DNA of 64,000 bases from contig OY820914.1 in assembly GCA_963682005.1 (NCBI GenBank), positions 3,224,001 through 3,288,000 of the forward strand, given 5' to 3'. Below, one piece after another: positions 46,523 to 55,114 of the stretch. Numbering within the stretch: the stretch's first letter is position 1; every line of letters begins with the position of its first letter. Position numbers and translations under genes: made by a program. This stretch comes from CAIYUC01 sp963682005 (GTDB taxonomy: Bacteria; Bacteroidota; Bacteroidia; Bacteroidales; FEN-979). The notes under the pieces were generated by a model. That model was not told the DNA's origin and did not search any database. It worked only from the letters and a program-made list of their open reading frames with translations.

Positions 46523-47599
46523 TTACTTCACAATTCCTTTTGTATAAACCGTTTCGTTAATTAATACATATCTGATCCGGCTGAGTAATTTCCGGGCAAT
46601 TTTAACGATTGCACGTTTCCCGGTCATTCTAACAGACCATTGATTGAAAGCCAGGGTTAGGGCGGGATCATGACGCATTGCAACCCAGGCGTCCTCCACA
46701 AGCAATTTCCGCAAGTGTTTATTGTGCCTTATCATGATGCCTCCTTTATGCTCTTTGTCACTCGTAGAATGTTCCATGGGATAAAAACCCACATAGGAAT
46801 TCAAATCCCTGAAAGAACCGAATCTTCGAATATCTATTAGCTCTGTTAGAATTATCATTGCACTAAGGGGACCAATACCAGGAATACTTGTTAGATATTG
46901 AGCTCTTTGTTTGTACTTTGGACTTTTTTGAAGCGCCCTTATGCCACGATTAACTTTCAATAACAAACTACGATGGGCCTCCATTTGTTCAATCATATAG
47001 TTGAGGGTAGTCCGGGTTGACCCAATTACTTGCTCTGTTTCCTGGAGCCATTGAATAAATCTATTACTCCATCCCTTAGTAAACCGCTCTGGCAAGGATA
47101 TACCAAATTCATATAGAATACTCCTGATTCTGTTCTTGCACCTGGTTAAGTCTTTCTGTACCCGATCCCGATACCTGATCAATCCTCTGTCTTGCTCGCT
47201 TTCTTCATCAGGAATGTAAATAGGCCTTGCCTTTTTTGCAGAAAGTGCTTCCCCGATTTTTTTTGAATCAACCGGATCCCTTTTTGTAAGCTTTTCCTTG
47301 TTTGTTTGAGGGATATCTCCTGCATGCAGGACTTGACATGCAATCCCATGTTGCTTTAGCTTTCTTTGAATGGAGAACCCGCAATAGCCACTTTCATAAC
47401 CACACAAGTAGTTAGCTCCTGGATAATCCTTTTTTAACAATACCTCTAATGCTTCAACAGATGGTTGTTGAGTAAATGATCGAATAAACATGTCTTCTAA
47501 AAAAATGGAGACATTCCAACTTTTCTCGTGAACATCCATTCCTACATAAAGATTTTTGTTTGAGAAAATTACTTTTTCCCTTAAATTTGTTGTTTCCAT
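46523..47599 (-). CDS. IS110-family transposase (DEDD recombinase)
   Basis: A 358-residue transposase. The RuvC-like N-terminal domain has NLYVGMDVHEKSW (Asp), YLCGYESGYCGF (Glu) and KRDPVDSKKI (two Asp), the DEDD set. The C-terminal transposase_20 domain has LTSIPGIGPLSAMIILTELIDI, FRDLNSYVGFYPMEHSTS and MIRHNKHLRKLLVEDAW. A DEDD-type recombinase with an RNA guide in known members. ATG 47599 is preferred over an upstream in-frame start at 47653 that runs through the candidate end. No frameshift is seen. Confidence 0.95.
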   Translation of the reverse strand: METTNLREKVIFSNKNLYVGMDVHEKSWNVSIFLEDMFIRSFTQQPSVEALEVLLKKDYPGANYLCGYESGYCGFSIQRKLKQHGIACQVLHAGDIPQTNKEKLTKRDPVDSKKIGEALSAKKARPIYIPDEESEQDRGLIRYRDRVQKDLTRCKNRIRSILYEFGISLPERFTKGWSNRFIQWLQETEQVIGSTRTTLNYMIEQMEAHRSLLLKVNRGIRALQKSPKYKQRAQYLTSIPGIGPLSAMIILTELIDIRRFGSFRDLNSYVGFYPMEHSTSDKEHKGGIMIRHNKHLRKLLVEDAWVAMRHDPALTLAFNQWSVRMTGKRAIVKIARKLLSRIRYVLINETVYTKGIVK

Positions 47600-47639
47600 G
47601 GGTTTTGGTTTTGAGTTTATCTTGTAAAGATAATGTGGC

Positions 47640-48082
47640 AGCAAACTGACCACTCGCTCAGACCAAGACCTTTTTTAATTACATGGATACTGCGAGAAAT
47701 AAACCACAATCAAATCAGTGAAAATCCGTGTTCGCCGAAGGCGATCCGTGTCATCCGCGTTCTATTTAGCTGGCGAACGAACGCGATGTTATGGGATTCC
47801 CGCCTGCCTGGCCGGCAGGTAGGCTTTCGCGGAAATGTTGCAACGACCTCCGTATTTGATGCAAAGTGCTTCCGTAACGATGCAGGATGCGTTCGTATTG
47901 TTGCAACAATTATGAAGATGCATGGAAAGTCCCGGCTCCCGCTGATTTTCGCTGATAATAAAGCGAAATCATTGCGTTGGGCAGGTGCGCATCCTTTTAA
48001 TGCAGAAATCCATAGTTCAAAATGCTGGAGTACCAACGACAGTCATAATTCATAATTCAAACTCCTCATTCATAATTAACCC
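47640..48082. other. Repeat-bearing intergenic region between the IS110 element and the peptide transporter gene
   Basis: About 440 bp with no convincing gene. It contains ATCCGTGT/ATCCGCGT repeats (about 47725-47762), a palindrome CCTGCC-TGGCC-GGCAGG (47803-47819) beside a hairpin-type TTTCGCGGAAAT, and TCATAATTCA copies (about 48044-48075). Confidence 0.55.
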
Positions 48083-49741
48083 TTAACTTGTCGTTGCACT
48101 CTCGAGCCGTTTAAGAATTGAGAAGATGAACAGGGCGGACAATAATGTAAGGGCAACCAGGAGCATAAAGAACTGCCAGAGTTCCCATTTGTCCCAGAAC
48201 GGTCCGATAAATCCTGCAAGCAGGTTCCCGATGGCAGTTGCACCGAACCACCCTCCCTGGGCCAACCCCTTGAATTGCGGCGGAGCGACTTTCGACACAA
48301 ACGATATCCCGATAGGACTTAAGAACAGCTCGGCTATGGTGAGCGTGAAATAGGTGCCGATCAGCCAGTAGGGTGACATCAGCGTATCGGAAACGCCTCC
48401 TGCTAATTTCGACGGACTCATTAATCCCTGCGATGCGAGCACCATGATGAGGAACCCGATCGCCGTAAGGATCATCCCGAACCCGATCTTTTTCGGAGAG
48501 GATGGCTCTTTGTCATTCTTCCGCAGGTAAGCAAAATACCCGATGATGATCGGCGTCAGGAATACGATGAAGATGGGGTTGAACTGCTGGAATATCTCGG
48601 GAGAGATTTCGTTTCCTTCAGGTTTCAGCTGGGTGATGGTGAAGTAAGCCACGATCAGTGCACCTGCGGCGACCAATCCACCGATGATCCGGGTGTTTTT
48701 CGAAAAGCCTTTGCCGACAAGGAGGACGATGCCCAGAAGTGCGATCAGAAGCGGCAGGAATGTCGAAAGGTTGAAAATGATGGCTGTGCCCATGGATACT
48801 GATGCCACGGTATAATCCCTTGCAAAGATCGTAAGCGTAAAGCCGTTCTGGTGAAAAGCCATCCAGAAGAATGCCACAACGAAAAATACCAGGCCTAAGG
48901 CGATGAGCCTGTCCTTGGTCTGTTTTGGTGTTAAGGAGGCGACAGCGACATTAGCAGCTTTCTGTTGTTTATGGGTCACATCAGCCTGCTTGTAATATTT
49001 ACGAAATCCCAGGAAGATCAGTAACGAGGCGATCATGCTGACTGCGGCCACTGCGAATCCTGCGTTATAGGCAGATCCGAGGGTATTGATGTAATGGGTG
49101 CAGAAATCATTCAGGTTGGTAAAACTGCTTCCCATCTGAGCATGAGCAAACTCTTCCAGACGCGATGAATTCTCTAATGTACCGCCTAAATATTTGTGTG
49201 CAAGGTCAGGAATGGCTTTATCATAGCTGAGGTTATTCATTCCCATGATCCAGCTTCTCATGCCGCGGGCAGCGCTTGGTGCGAAGAAGGCGCCGATGTT
49301 GATCCCCATGTAGAAAATGTTGAAAGCCGAGTCCCTCACTTTGCTGTATTTCGGATCATCATACATGTTTCCGACAAGCGCCTGCAGGTTCCCTTTGAAC
49401 AAACCCGTTCCGAGCGAGATCACGGCCAGCGCCATGTAAATGAAGAATTCACCCGTCCCCGGCATGGCCAGCAGACCATACCCAAGGAACATGATGACGA
49501 TGCCGATCGCAATGGATTTACCGTAACCGAGCACATTGTCTGCCAGGTAACCCCCGAGCAGCGGAAGGAAATAGATCCCAAAGAGGAACGTTCCATATAC
49601 ATGGCCCGCCTGGGTGGTTGACCAGCCAAATTTCGCCTGGAGATAAAGAACAAAAATTGCCAGCATGGTGTAGTAGCCAAAACGCTCACCCATGTTTGCA
49701 AAAAATGCTACATAAAGTCCTTTCGGATGTCCTTTAAACAT
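48083..49741 (-). CDS. POT-family proton-dependent peptide transporter
   Basis: A 552-residue inner-membrane transporter of the major facilitator superfamily with about 14 helices. The POT family signature is at the start: FANMGERFGYYTMLAIFVLYL (the ExxERFxYY motif) and GTFLFGIYFLPLLGGYLADNVLGY follows. It imports di- and tripeptides with protons. Family-typical NIGAFFAPS and YWLIGTYFTLTIAELFLSPIGISFVSKVAP regions are present. It stands alone, downstream of the repeat zone and upstream of a strong hairpin. Confidence 0.95.
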   Translation of the reverse strand: MFKGHPKGLYVAFFANMGERFGYYTMLAIFVLYLQAKFGWSTTQAGHVYGTFLFGIYFLPLLGGYLADNVLGYGKSIAIGIVIMFLGYGLLAMPGTGEFFIYMALAVISLGTGLFKGNLQALVGNMYDDPKYSKVRDSAFNIFYMGINIGAFFAPSAARGMRSWIMGMNNLSYDKAIPDLAHKYLGGTLENSSRLEEFAHAQMGSSFTNLNDFCTHYINTLGSAYNAGFAVAAVSMIASLLIFLGFRKYYKQADVTHKQQKAANVAVASLTPKQTKDRLIALGLVFFVVAFFWMAFHQNGFTLTIFARDYTVASVSMGTAIIFNLSTFLPLLIALLGIVLLVGKGFSKNTRIIGGLVAAGALIVAYFTITQLKPEGNEISPEIFQQFNPIFIVFLTPIIIGYFAYLRKNDKEPSSPKKIGFGMILTAIGFLIMVLASQGLMSPSKLAGGVSDTLMSPYWLIGTYFTLTIAELFLSPIGISFVSKVAPPQFKGLAQGGWFGATAIGNLLAGFIGPFWDKWELWQFFMLLVALTLLSALFIFSILKRLESATTS

Positions 49742-49858
49742 AGATCATGTATTTAATGATGAATACTGTTTGGAAAGAAATGCAATTCATTACATGCAAA
49801 AATAATCAAATTTGATTCTCAGGCAAGGAGAGAGTAAAATTAATACTCAACCATCCTC

Positions 49859-49883
49859 CCCCCTCTCCGCATCGGAGAGGGGG
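49859..49883. repeat. Strong palindrome CCCCCTCTCCG-CAT-CGGAGAGGGGG
   Basis: An 11-bp perfect stem with a 3-nt loop followed by CCGGGGGGTGAGG. It lies in the divergent space between the POT and ECF sigma genes. Similar CCCTCTCC/GGAGAGGG repeats with CTCACCCCCCGGCCC tails are widespread in bacteria as REP-like elements; recognition is from memory. Confidence 0.8.
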
Positions 49884-49959
49884 CCGGGGGGTGAGGTAAA
49901 TTGAAAATTCTTCATTAACATTGTAATAAATAAAAACCATCATCGTCTTACAGCCAGAT

Positions 49960-50475
49960 ATGGAGCTTGAGGATTTTAAAATAAAAGTGATTCCTTTGAA
50001 GGGCAAGCTTTTCAGGTTTGCCAAACGACTGATGAATTCAAGGGAAGAAGCTGAAGACATCGTTCAGGAAGTCTTTATCAGGCTCTGGAACAGAAGGGAG
50101 AAACTGGATGAATACAGGAGCATAGAAGCGCTGGCCATGGTGACAACACGAAACCTCTGCCTGGATAAGATAAAACAAAGGAAGATCACCACGGAGAATA
50201 TCGATGATCTGCGGGGTGATATTGATTCAGGTTACCGTGATGAGAAACCGGATCTGACGGATGTTGTGCATAAGATCCATGTGATCATCCAGTCTTTGCC
50301 CGAATTGCAGCGGTCGGTGATCCACCTGAGGGATATCGAGGGGTATGATTTTGAAGAGATCGCCGGATTGCTGGATATGAACGAGAATGCGGTCCGTGTT
50401 AACCTGTCGCGGGCGAGGAAAAAAATCAGGGAAATAATGACATTAAAACAAATATATGAATACCCGGGAAATTGA
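49960..50475 (+). CDS. ECF-type RNA polymerase sigma factor
   Basis: A 171-residue sigma-70 family factor of the extracytoplasmic-function class. Region 2 contains AEDIVQEVFIRLWNRR and the C-terminal region 4 contains LPELQRSVIHLRDIEGYDFEEIAGLLDMNENAVRVNLSRARKKIRE. It directs RNA polymerase to a small regulon. The stop overlaps the next gene by 20 nt, so the two are translationally coupled; the partner is the likely regulator. Confidence 0.95.
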   Translation: MELEDFKIKVIPLKGKLFRFAKRLMNSREEAEDIVQEVFIRLWNRREKLDEYRSIEALAMVTTRNLCLDKIKQRKITTENIDDLRGDIDSGYRDEKPDLTDVVHKIHVIIQSLPELQRSVIHLRDIEGYDFEEIAGLLDMNENAVRVNLSRARKKIREIMTLKQIYEYPGN

Positions 50476-51022
50476 ACGGTTGATCGACAAATACCTTGAA
50501 GGTGATACAACCCTTGCGGAAGAAAAGGCCCTTAAGGATTTCTTCAGCACAGATGATGTACCACCTGAACTCGCTCAATATGCAGAGCAGTTCAGGTATC
50601 TTGCGGAATCTGCTAGTGAAGAACCGGCTGATCCGGAATTTGACCGGAAATTGATCGAAAAACTGAATGGGTCTCCTGTCATTCTTTTGTATCCGAAAAG
50701 AAAGAAGCTTTATTATACATTGAGCGTTGCCGCAGGCATCCTCCTCCTGGCGGGACTTTTCTTTACATTCAGGCATGATATTTTCCAGGATAAATTAAAT
50801 CATAATTTAAGCTACACCACCGATCCGGAAGTGGCTTATACCCAGGCCAGGAAAGCATTGATGCTGGTTTCGGTAAACCTGAATGCGGGACTTGACCAGG
50901 CGAGAAAGATCGGAGCTTTCCAGACGGGTGTTACCAGTATGCAGAAGATCTCACAATTCAATAAATTCCAAACAATAATTATAAACCCGGAAAAGCCTAA
51001 AGCTTATCCAGTAAAACATTAA
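50456..51022 (+). CDS. Membrane protein coupled to the ECF sigma factor, possible anti-sigma factor
   Basis: A 188-residue protein with one membrane helix (about 80-100, YTLSVAAGILLLAGLFFTF). The N-terminal cytoplasmic part (1-75) is acidic and starts TREIERLIDKYLEGDTTLAEEKALKDFF, a helical pattern seen at the start of many Bacteroidota anti-sigma-like proteins; the C-terminal part (101-188) is extracytoplasmic. It overlaps the sigma gene by 20 nt. It lacks the FecR domain, so the anti-sigma role is inference from position and topology. Confidence 0.75.
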   Translation: MNTREIERLIDKYLEGDTTLAEEKALKDFFSTDDVPPELAQYAEQFRYLAESASEEPADPEFDRKLIEKLNGSPVILLYPKRKKLYYTLSVAAGILLLAGLFFTFRHDIFQDKLNHNLSYTTDPEVAYTQARKALMLVSVNLNAGLDQARKIGAFQTGVTSMQKISQFNKFQTIIINPEKPKAYPVKH

Positions 51023-51026
51023 TATT

Positions 51027-51575
51027 ATGAAGAAGAGTGCATTAATAACATTAGTGATGGCAATCTTTTTATTGCCTTTGATGACAAGAGCCGAGAGTCC
51101 TTTTGAAAAATTCTTTGAAAAATATGCCGGGCAGACCGGGTATACTTCCGTAAATATCTCGAAAGAAATGCTGCAGATGATCGGCAGTATGGCGAATGAT
51201 AAAGATACGGCAAGCGCGGAAATGACAAAGGCACTTGGCCAGCTGACCGGGCTGAAAGTCCTTACATGCAATGCGGATTCGGTGAAACCGGCCAAAGCAA
51301 CGAATTTCTTTAATGAAGCCGTGGCGCTGTTCCCGGCTTCAGTGTACAAGGAACTGATGACGGTGAATGATGACGGCGAGAACATCAAATTCATGACGAA
51401 AACTGACGGAGCAAACAAAATCAGTGAACTGGTCATGCTGATGAAAGGGAAACACGAAGTCGTAGTTCTTAACCTGACCGGCACCATCGATCTTTCCACC
51501 GTTTCAAAGTTCTCCAAATCGATGAACATTCACGGGATGGAGGAGCTCCAGAAGATGAAGGACCACAAGAAATAA
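51027..51575 (+). CDS. DUF4252-domain exported protein
   Basis: A 182-residue protein with a signal peptide (LVMAIFLLPLMTRA) and the DUF4252 pattern, FEKFFEKYAGQTGYTSVNISKEMLQMIGS and VVVLNLTGTIDLSTVSKF. The domain is common in Bacteroidota and often lies behind an ECF sigma factor and a membrane regulator, exactly as here (4 nt after the regulator). Its role is unknown. The stop TAA is the first part of a TAATGCA tandem repeat. Confidence 0.9.
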   Translation: MKKSALITLVMAIFLLPLMTRAESPFEKFFEKYAGQTGYTSVNISKEMLQMIGSMANDKDTASAEMTKALGQLTGLKVLTCNADSVKPAKATNFFNEAVALFPASVYKELMTVNDDGENIKFMTKTDGANKISELVMLMKGKHEVVVLNLTGTIDLSTVSKFSKSMNIHGMEELQKMKDHKK

Positions 51576-51593
51576 TGCATAATGCATAATGCA
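51573..51593. repeat. Three-unit 7-bp array TAATGCA beginning with a stop codon
   Basis: TAATGCA at 51573, 51580 and 51587; the first TAA is the stop of the DUF4252 gene. Confidence 0.9.
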
Positions 51594-51609
51594 AGAATGC
51601 AGGAATTGT

Positions 51610-53706
51610 TCAGAGCATAATTCTTGCTTGGATCTTGAGTTCGGATTTTGCGTTCCCGTCGATCTGGTCCAGCCCTGAGCCGACCACATCCCTGTCAGTA
51701 TAAAAGGTAAGGGCATACCGTAGCCAGAATTCAAGGTGCCGCCAGGGTGACCAGGCCGCCAGGATGAAGCAGCGGATGCCTTTCCCTTCGTAGGCAGGAA
51801 CCGAATACCCGTATAGAACATCTTTTTCATATGAATAGATCCGTTCGTTGTAGGAATCAGTGCTGAACAAAGCATACCGAAACGATAACGACAAGGGCAG
51901 TTTCTTCGCTTTATAGGTAATATCCTGCAAGATCAGGCAGCCATAGCCTGGATGCTGTTTTTCAATCCTGTTCTGAACGATCTCAACCCTGGTTGAAAGA
52001 TGGATGGAGTTTCCGAACGGCCAGTCGACCTGGTAACGGGCAGACAGAGCCTGTTGGGTGATCGCATCACAGAGCAGGCTGGGAGAAACCTGTTCCCCGA
52101 TCTGTTTGGACCTTACCCGGAAACGAAGGTACATCCTCACTTTTCCCGTACTGAAATCAACCTCAGCACGGTATTCGCTTCCGCTGGAAATAAAACCAGT
52201 CTGGTATTTCAACCAGGGAAACCGGTAAATATCCGCATACCCGGAAATACCCAACCCGGGCATCAAACGTGCCGAAACGTTTATCAACAGGCCTCTTTCA
52301 TTGGAATTCAAGCTGTTCTGCCCGATTGCATTGGAAAGCAGGTCCTGGTAATTCCTCTGGTAATCCCGGTAAACAACAGAAACGGTTGCACCCGTTCCAG
52401 GGTTGGCAAGGAACCCGCCGAGCCAGGCAATGCCCCCCGACTGACTTCGTGCAAATTCACCAAAGAAATAAATATTCCTGAACAGGAACTGAAAGTCAGC
52501 TCCAATGTTGAAGTTTTCCTTTCCGCGGAAAGTAAAGCTGTTATAGGGATATAGCTTCGGGGAAAGGGCAGCGTCCCAGTCACTTTTAAATGCGGTAAGT
52601 CCTGCACTCATAAAATCATTGTGAAAGTTAATGTTACCGCCATAGATCACTTCCCTCACGGTGTTCCGGTCTTCGATCTCGTCTGGCAGCCTGTGATACC
52701 CGTTGCCGCTGAGTGAACTGACATCCAGCACCTGACCTGTCATGGTATCCATCCGTGTGATATTTCCATCGATTCTGTGGTTTGAATAGAACCCTGATAA
52801 ATCAAATTTCCCTGCATTGATCGTTGCTGCGGATCCCTGGAGGTAAGAAGCCTGACCTGATGAAAGGGTGGGGCGGAGTCCTCTCCCATAGCGCTTGCTA
52901 TTCCCTGATCCGGGAAGCGAACCGAAGGAAAGGCCGGAACTTAATGTAAGTCCTTGTCCAAATTCTGCCTGGAAATTGCCAATGATCAGGGTTCTGAGCA
53001 ATCCGGTATTCTGAAGCGAGATATAAAAAGCATACTTATCCATTCCATAAGGCTGGGTGCCTTTGAAAAATTCTTCTCCGGGACTTTTGGTTCCGGAAAG
53101 ACCAATTCCGATCCTTTCATAGAAAGAATACGTGTATCTGAAATAGTAGCATTGCTGGCTTCCGAGATATCCTGCACCTGGATTGATGGCCAGTGCAGAA
53201 TCATCAACCCGGTAACCTTTTTGGTGTTCCAGGATCTGCTGGTACCGGATGAATAATTGATGCCGGCCATACCGGAGGATATTTCCAATCCTGAGAGGAT
53301 GTTCCTTCGGACCTTCAGAAATGGTGATGAAAGGGAGGATCTGTACAATGGAAAGAGAGTCAAGCCCTTTTACGGCGCGCAATTCAAACACGGAGAGGAA
53401 CGGCCCGGTCGACTGTACATATTCGACCAGGTTTTTTGCCTGCTGTTCTTTCAGGTACGGTATTTTCATCAATTGCTCAAACGTTGTGTTGTTCAAATTG
53501 ACCGGGTGATCCTTCAATGCATCGAGTTCCTCTGTAAGGGTCGAGAAGTCTGTGTTGCCGTCAGTTCTCTCTGAAACCGTCTCGATACCTTCTATAATAC
53601 TACCTGATGAAACAGTTTGAGATAAGATATTCTGATGGAGTAGAATTATTAATGAAAGACAGATGAAATGTCTTTGGTAATATTTGATACTAAATCCATT
53701 TTGCAT
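51610..53706 (-). CDS. Exported helix-hairpin-helix protein with large C-terminal beta-barrel-like region
   Basis: A 698-residue exported protein. Signal sequence SLIILLHQNILSQ, then an N-terminal region with two helix-hairpin-helix units (HPVNLNNTTFEQLMKIPYLKEQQAKNLVEYV and FLSVFELRAVKGLDSLSIVQILPFITI), like ComEA-type HHH domains (about 60-130). The rest (150-698) is alternating beta sequence rich in Tyr and Gly, as in an outer-membrane barrel or large beta domain. HHH domains usually bind DNA or protein; combined with a barrel this could be a DNA- or protein-binding surface protein. The role is not known. ATG 53706 was chosen because codons up to 53769 overlap the neighbouring gene and repeat. 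Confidence 0.8.
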   Translation of the reverse strand: MQNGFSIKYYQRHFICLSLIILLHQNILSQTVSSGSIIEGIETVSERTDGNTDFSTLTEELDALKDHPVNLNNTTFEQLMKIPYLKEQQAKNLVEYVQSTGPFLSVFELRAVKGLDSLSIVQILPFITISEGPKEHPLRIGNILRYGRHQLFIRYQQILEHQKGYRVDDSALAINPGAGYLGSQQCYYFRYTYSFYERIGIGLSGTKSPGEEFFKGTQPYGMDKYAFYISLQNTGLLRTLIIGNFQAEFGQGLTLSSGLSFGSLPGSGNSKRYGRGLRPTLSSGQASYLQGSAATINAGKFDLSGFYSNHRIDGNITRMDTMTGQVLDVSSLSGNGYHRLPDEIEDRNTVREVIYGGNINFHNDFMSAGLTAFKSDWDAALSPKLYPYNSFTFRGKENFNIGADFQFLFRNIYFFGEFARSQSGGIAWLGGFLANPGTGATVSVVYRDYQRNYQDLLSNAIGQNSLNSNERGLLINVSARLMPGLGISGYADIYRFPWLKYQTGFISSGSEYRAEVDFSTGKVRMYLRFRVRSKQIGEQVSPSLLCDAITQQALSARYQVDWPFGNSIHLSTRVEIVQNRIEKQHPGYGCLILQDITYKAKKLPLSLSFRYALFSTDSYNERIYSYEKDVLYGYSVPAYEGKGIRCFILAAWSPWRHLEFWLRYALTFYTDRDVVGSGLDQIDGNAKSELKIQARIML

Positions 53707-53721
53707 ATTGATAATTTTTAA

Positions 53722-54177
53722 CACAGAGGTCACAAAGAAGGCACAGAGATCACAGAGGTTTATAGCCATTTATTATCCGTTTTATCCCATCCTTCATCAA
53801 TGCCACATTGAAATTTAACAACAGGCCTAAGTGTTTGTTTGTTAGTTTCAGGTATGTTAACACTTGCGCAAGATGAACATCATGGAGCGCTTCAACTGAT
53901 TTTACTTCGATGATGATCAGGTTATTTACAAGGATATCAAACCGAAATCCGAATTCAAGCCTGACATCTCCAAATATTAATGGAATTGGTTTTTCTTTTT
54001 CGACATATAGGCCCTTTTTGATCATAGTATAACAGAGACTTTCCTTATAAACAGTTTCTAACAATCCAGGTCCAAGTATTTTGTGTACTTCTAATGCACA
54101 ACCGATAATAATTCCTGATAAAGTATTTTCCTGATTCAACATCTTCGTGGCCTCTGTGCCTTCTTTGTGACTCTGTG
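53722..54177. repeat. Inverted repeats framing the GxxExxY gene
   Basis: The arms are about 53722-53758 and 54143-54177. They share a perfect 20-bp core GTCACAAAGAAGGCACAGAG (53729-53748; complement at 54152-54171). The right arm begins at the base next to the ATG and the left arm contains the stop codon, so the gene exactly fills the space between the repeats, as a small mobile cassette would. No transposase gene is linked. Confidence 0.85.
53750..54142 (-). CDS. GxxExxY protein, PD-(D/E)XK nuclease-like (PDDEXK_3)
   Basis: A 130-residue protein with the name-giving motif GPGLLETVYKESL (GLLETVY) and the possible nuclease core FRFDILVNNLIIIEVKS (Asp and Glu-x-Lys). The end LLLNFNVALMKDGIKRIING is conserved in the family. 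The family is very common in Bacteroidota; enzymatic activity is unproven. The ORF starts at the edge of one inverted repeat and stops inside the other, between two outer-membrane protein genes. Its presence in a repeat-framed unit suggests mobility. Confidence 0.92.
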   Translation of the reverse strand: MLNQENTLSGIIIGCALEVHKILGPGLLETVYKESLCYTMIKKGLYVEKEKPIPLIFGDVRLEFGFRFDILVNNLIIIEVKSVEALHDVHLAQVLTYLKLTNKHLGLLLNFNVALMKDGIKRIINGYKPL

Positions 54178-54192
54178 GTGAAATGAATTTGA

Positions 54193-55020
54193 TTAATTTT
54201 TCAAAGTATAAATCAATGAAACCTGCGGGGAATAGCCAAGAACGGGATGGTAGGAGGAAGCAAAATCAAAAGTCAGACCACCGAATTCCAGCCCGAAACC
54301 GAAGGTGAAAATTGCAGGATTGGTCATCAGCCCGACCCTTATGCTTAATGGTTTGACAATATGATACTCCAGTCCGCCTTTAAAAGAAGGAGTGGATTGA
54401 TCATCCTTCGATATCTCCAGGTTTGAAATAAGCTGTTCACTGGGATTCCACGACAATCCCAGCCTGAGCAGCGGGATCATTCTTTCTTTTTCATCCGGTG
54501 AGATATGGAATGGAACAGGATTATAAAGATGCATACCCAGTGACAAATGAGAGTTTACCTTGTATTGAAGCCCGATCCCGAAAGTAAACAGGTTCCGGTT
54601 CCCCAGGTCATCACCCTGGTGGATCCGGAGATAATCAATCTGCACTCCTGCTGAAAAGTGATTCCCGAACTTTCGTCCAACCACAATCCCGGTCTTCATC
54701 TCATTATAGAGCGAAAATCCATAATGAAGAAAAGTGACACCGACGGTTCCCGGCCTGAACGGGAGAACAATACCCACTGCTTTGATCCCTAATTCCTTTA
54801 CGAGAAATCGGTTTTCATAATAGGTGCCAGCAGAATAATGAGTAAGCCACCCAATCCCAGCAGGATTGTTGAACAAGGACCAGTGATCACCGGTGGCGAC
54901 GGATGTTAAGCCCATCGCTGCCGCATTTCCGCCAATAGTGGTGTATTCGCCCGCTGGAAACCCTTTTACCATGAAAATGAACATCCATAAGCATGTCATT
55001 CCCTTTTTTATCAATCCCAT
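54193..55020 (-). CDS. Outer-membrane beta-barrel protein, PorV/FadL-like
   Basis: A 275-residue protein with a signal peptide (LWMFIFMVKGFPAG). After it comes YTTIGGNAAAMGLTSVATGDHWSLFNNPAGIGWL, the pattern of PorV/FadL-type barrels (NPAG, AMGxxxVA). The rest is antiparallel beta strands ending in YTLKN. PorV-like proteins of this kind shuttle T9SS substrates at the cell surface, while FadL moves hydrophobic compounds; which applies is unknown. It may have been followed originally by the HHH gene before the GxxExxY cassette intervened. Confidence 0.8.
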   Translation of the reverse strand: MGLIKKGMTCLWMFIFMVKGFPAGEYTTIGGNAAAMGLTSVATGDHWSLFNNPAGIGWLTHYSAGTYYENRFLVKELGIKAVGIVLPFRPGTVGVTFLHYGFSLYNEMKTGIVVGRKFGNHFSAGVQIDYLRIHQGDDLGNRNLFTFGIGLQYKVNSHLSLGMHLYNPVPFHISPDEKERMIPLLRLGLSWNPSEQLISNLEISKDDQSTPSFKGGLEYHIVKPLSIRVGLMTNPAIFTFGFGLEFGGLTFDFASSYHPVLGYSPQVSLIYTLKN

Positions 55021-55088
55021 GTTTTTGTTTTGACATTAATCGGCCGGGAAGGGAAAAGGTCATACATTTTATCAAAGTTTTTTATGGT

Positions 55089-55096
55089 TAACTTTG
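55089..55096 (+). promoter_or_regulatory. Bacteroidota-type -7 element TAACTTTG
   Basis: An exact TAnnTTTG ending 18 nt upstream of the DUF2461 start codon at 55115. Confidence 0.5.
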
Positions 55097-55114
55097 TGGA
55101 AAACTTATTGAACT

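Larger units (their letters stand above)
46393..47639. mobile_element. IS110-family element, probable IS1111 group
   Basis: The transposase (46523-47599) has only about 35 bp upstream to a short candidate subterminal repeat ATGTGGC (47633-47639), matched in reverse by GCCACAT (46393-46399) beyond 120 bp of non-coding sequence downstream. Short subterminal repeats and a long 3' non-coding end are features of the IS1111 subgroup. The exact tips are not determined because IS110 elements give no target duplication. Confidence 0.5.

Noticed and set aside
47633..48055. ORF of 140 codons between the IS110 element and the POT gene
   Set aside because: It runs through intergenic repeats and palindromes and shows no domain.
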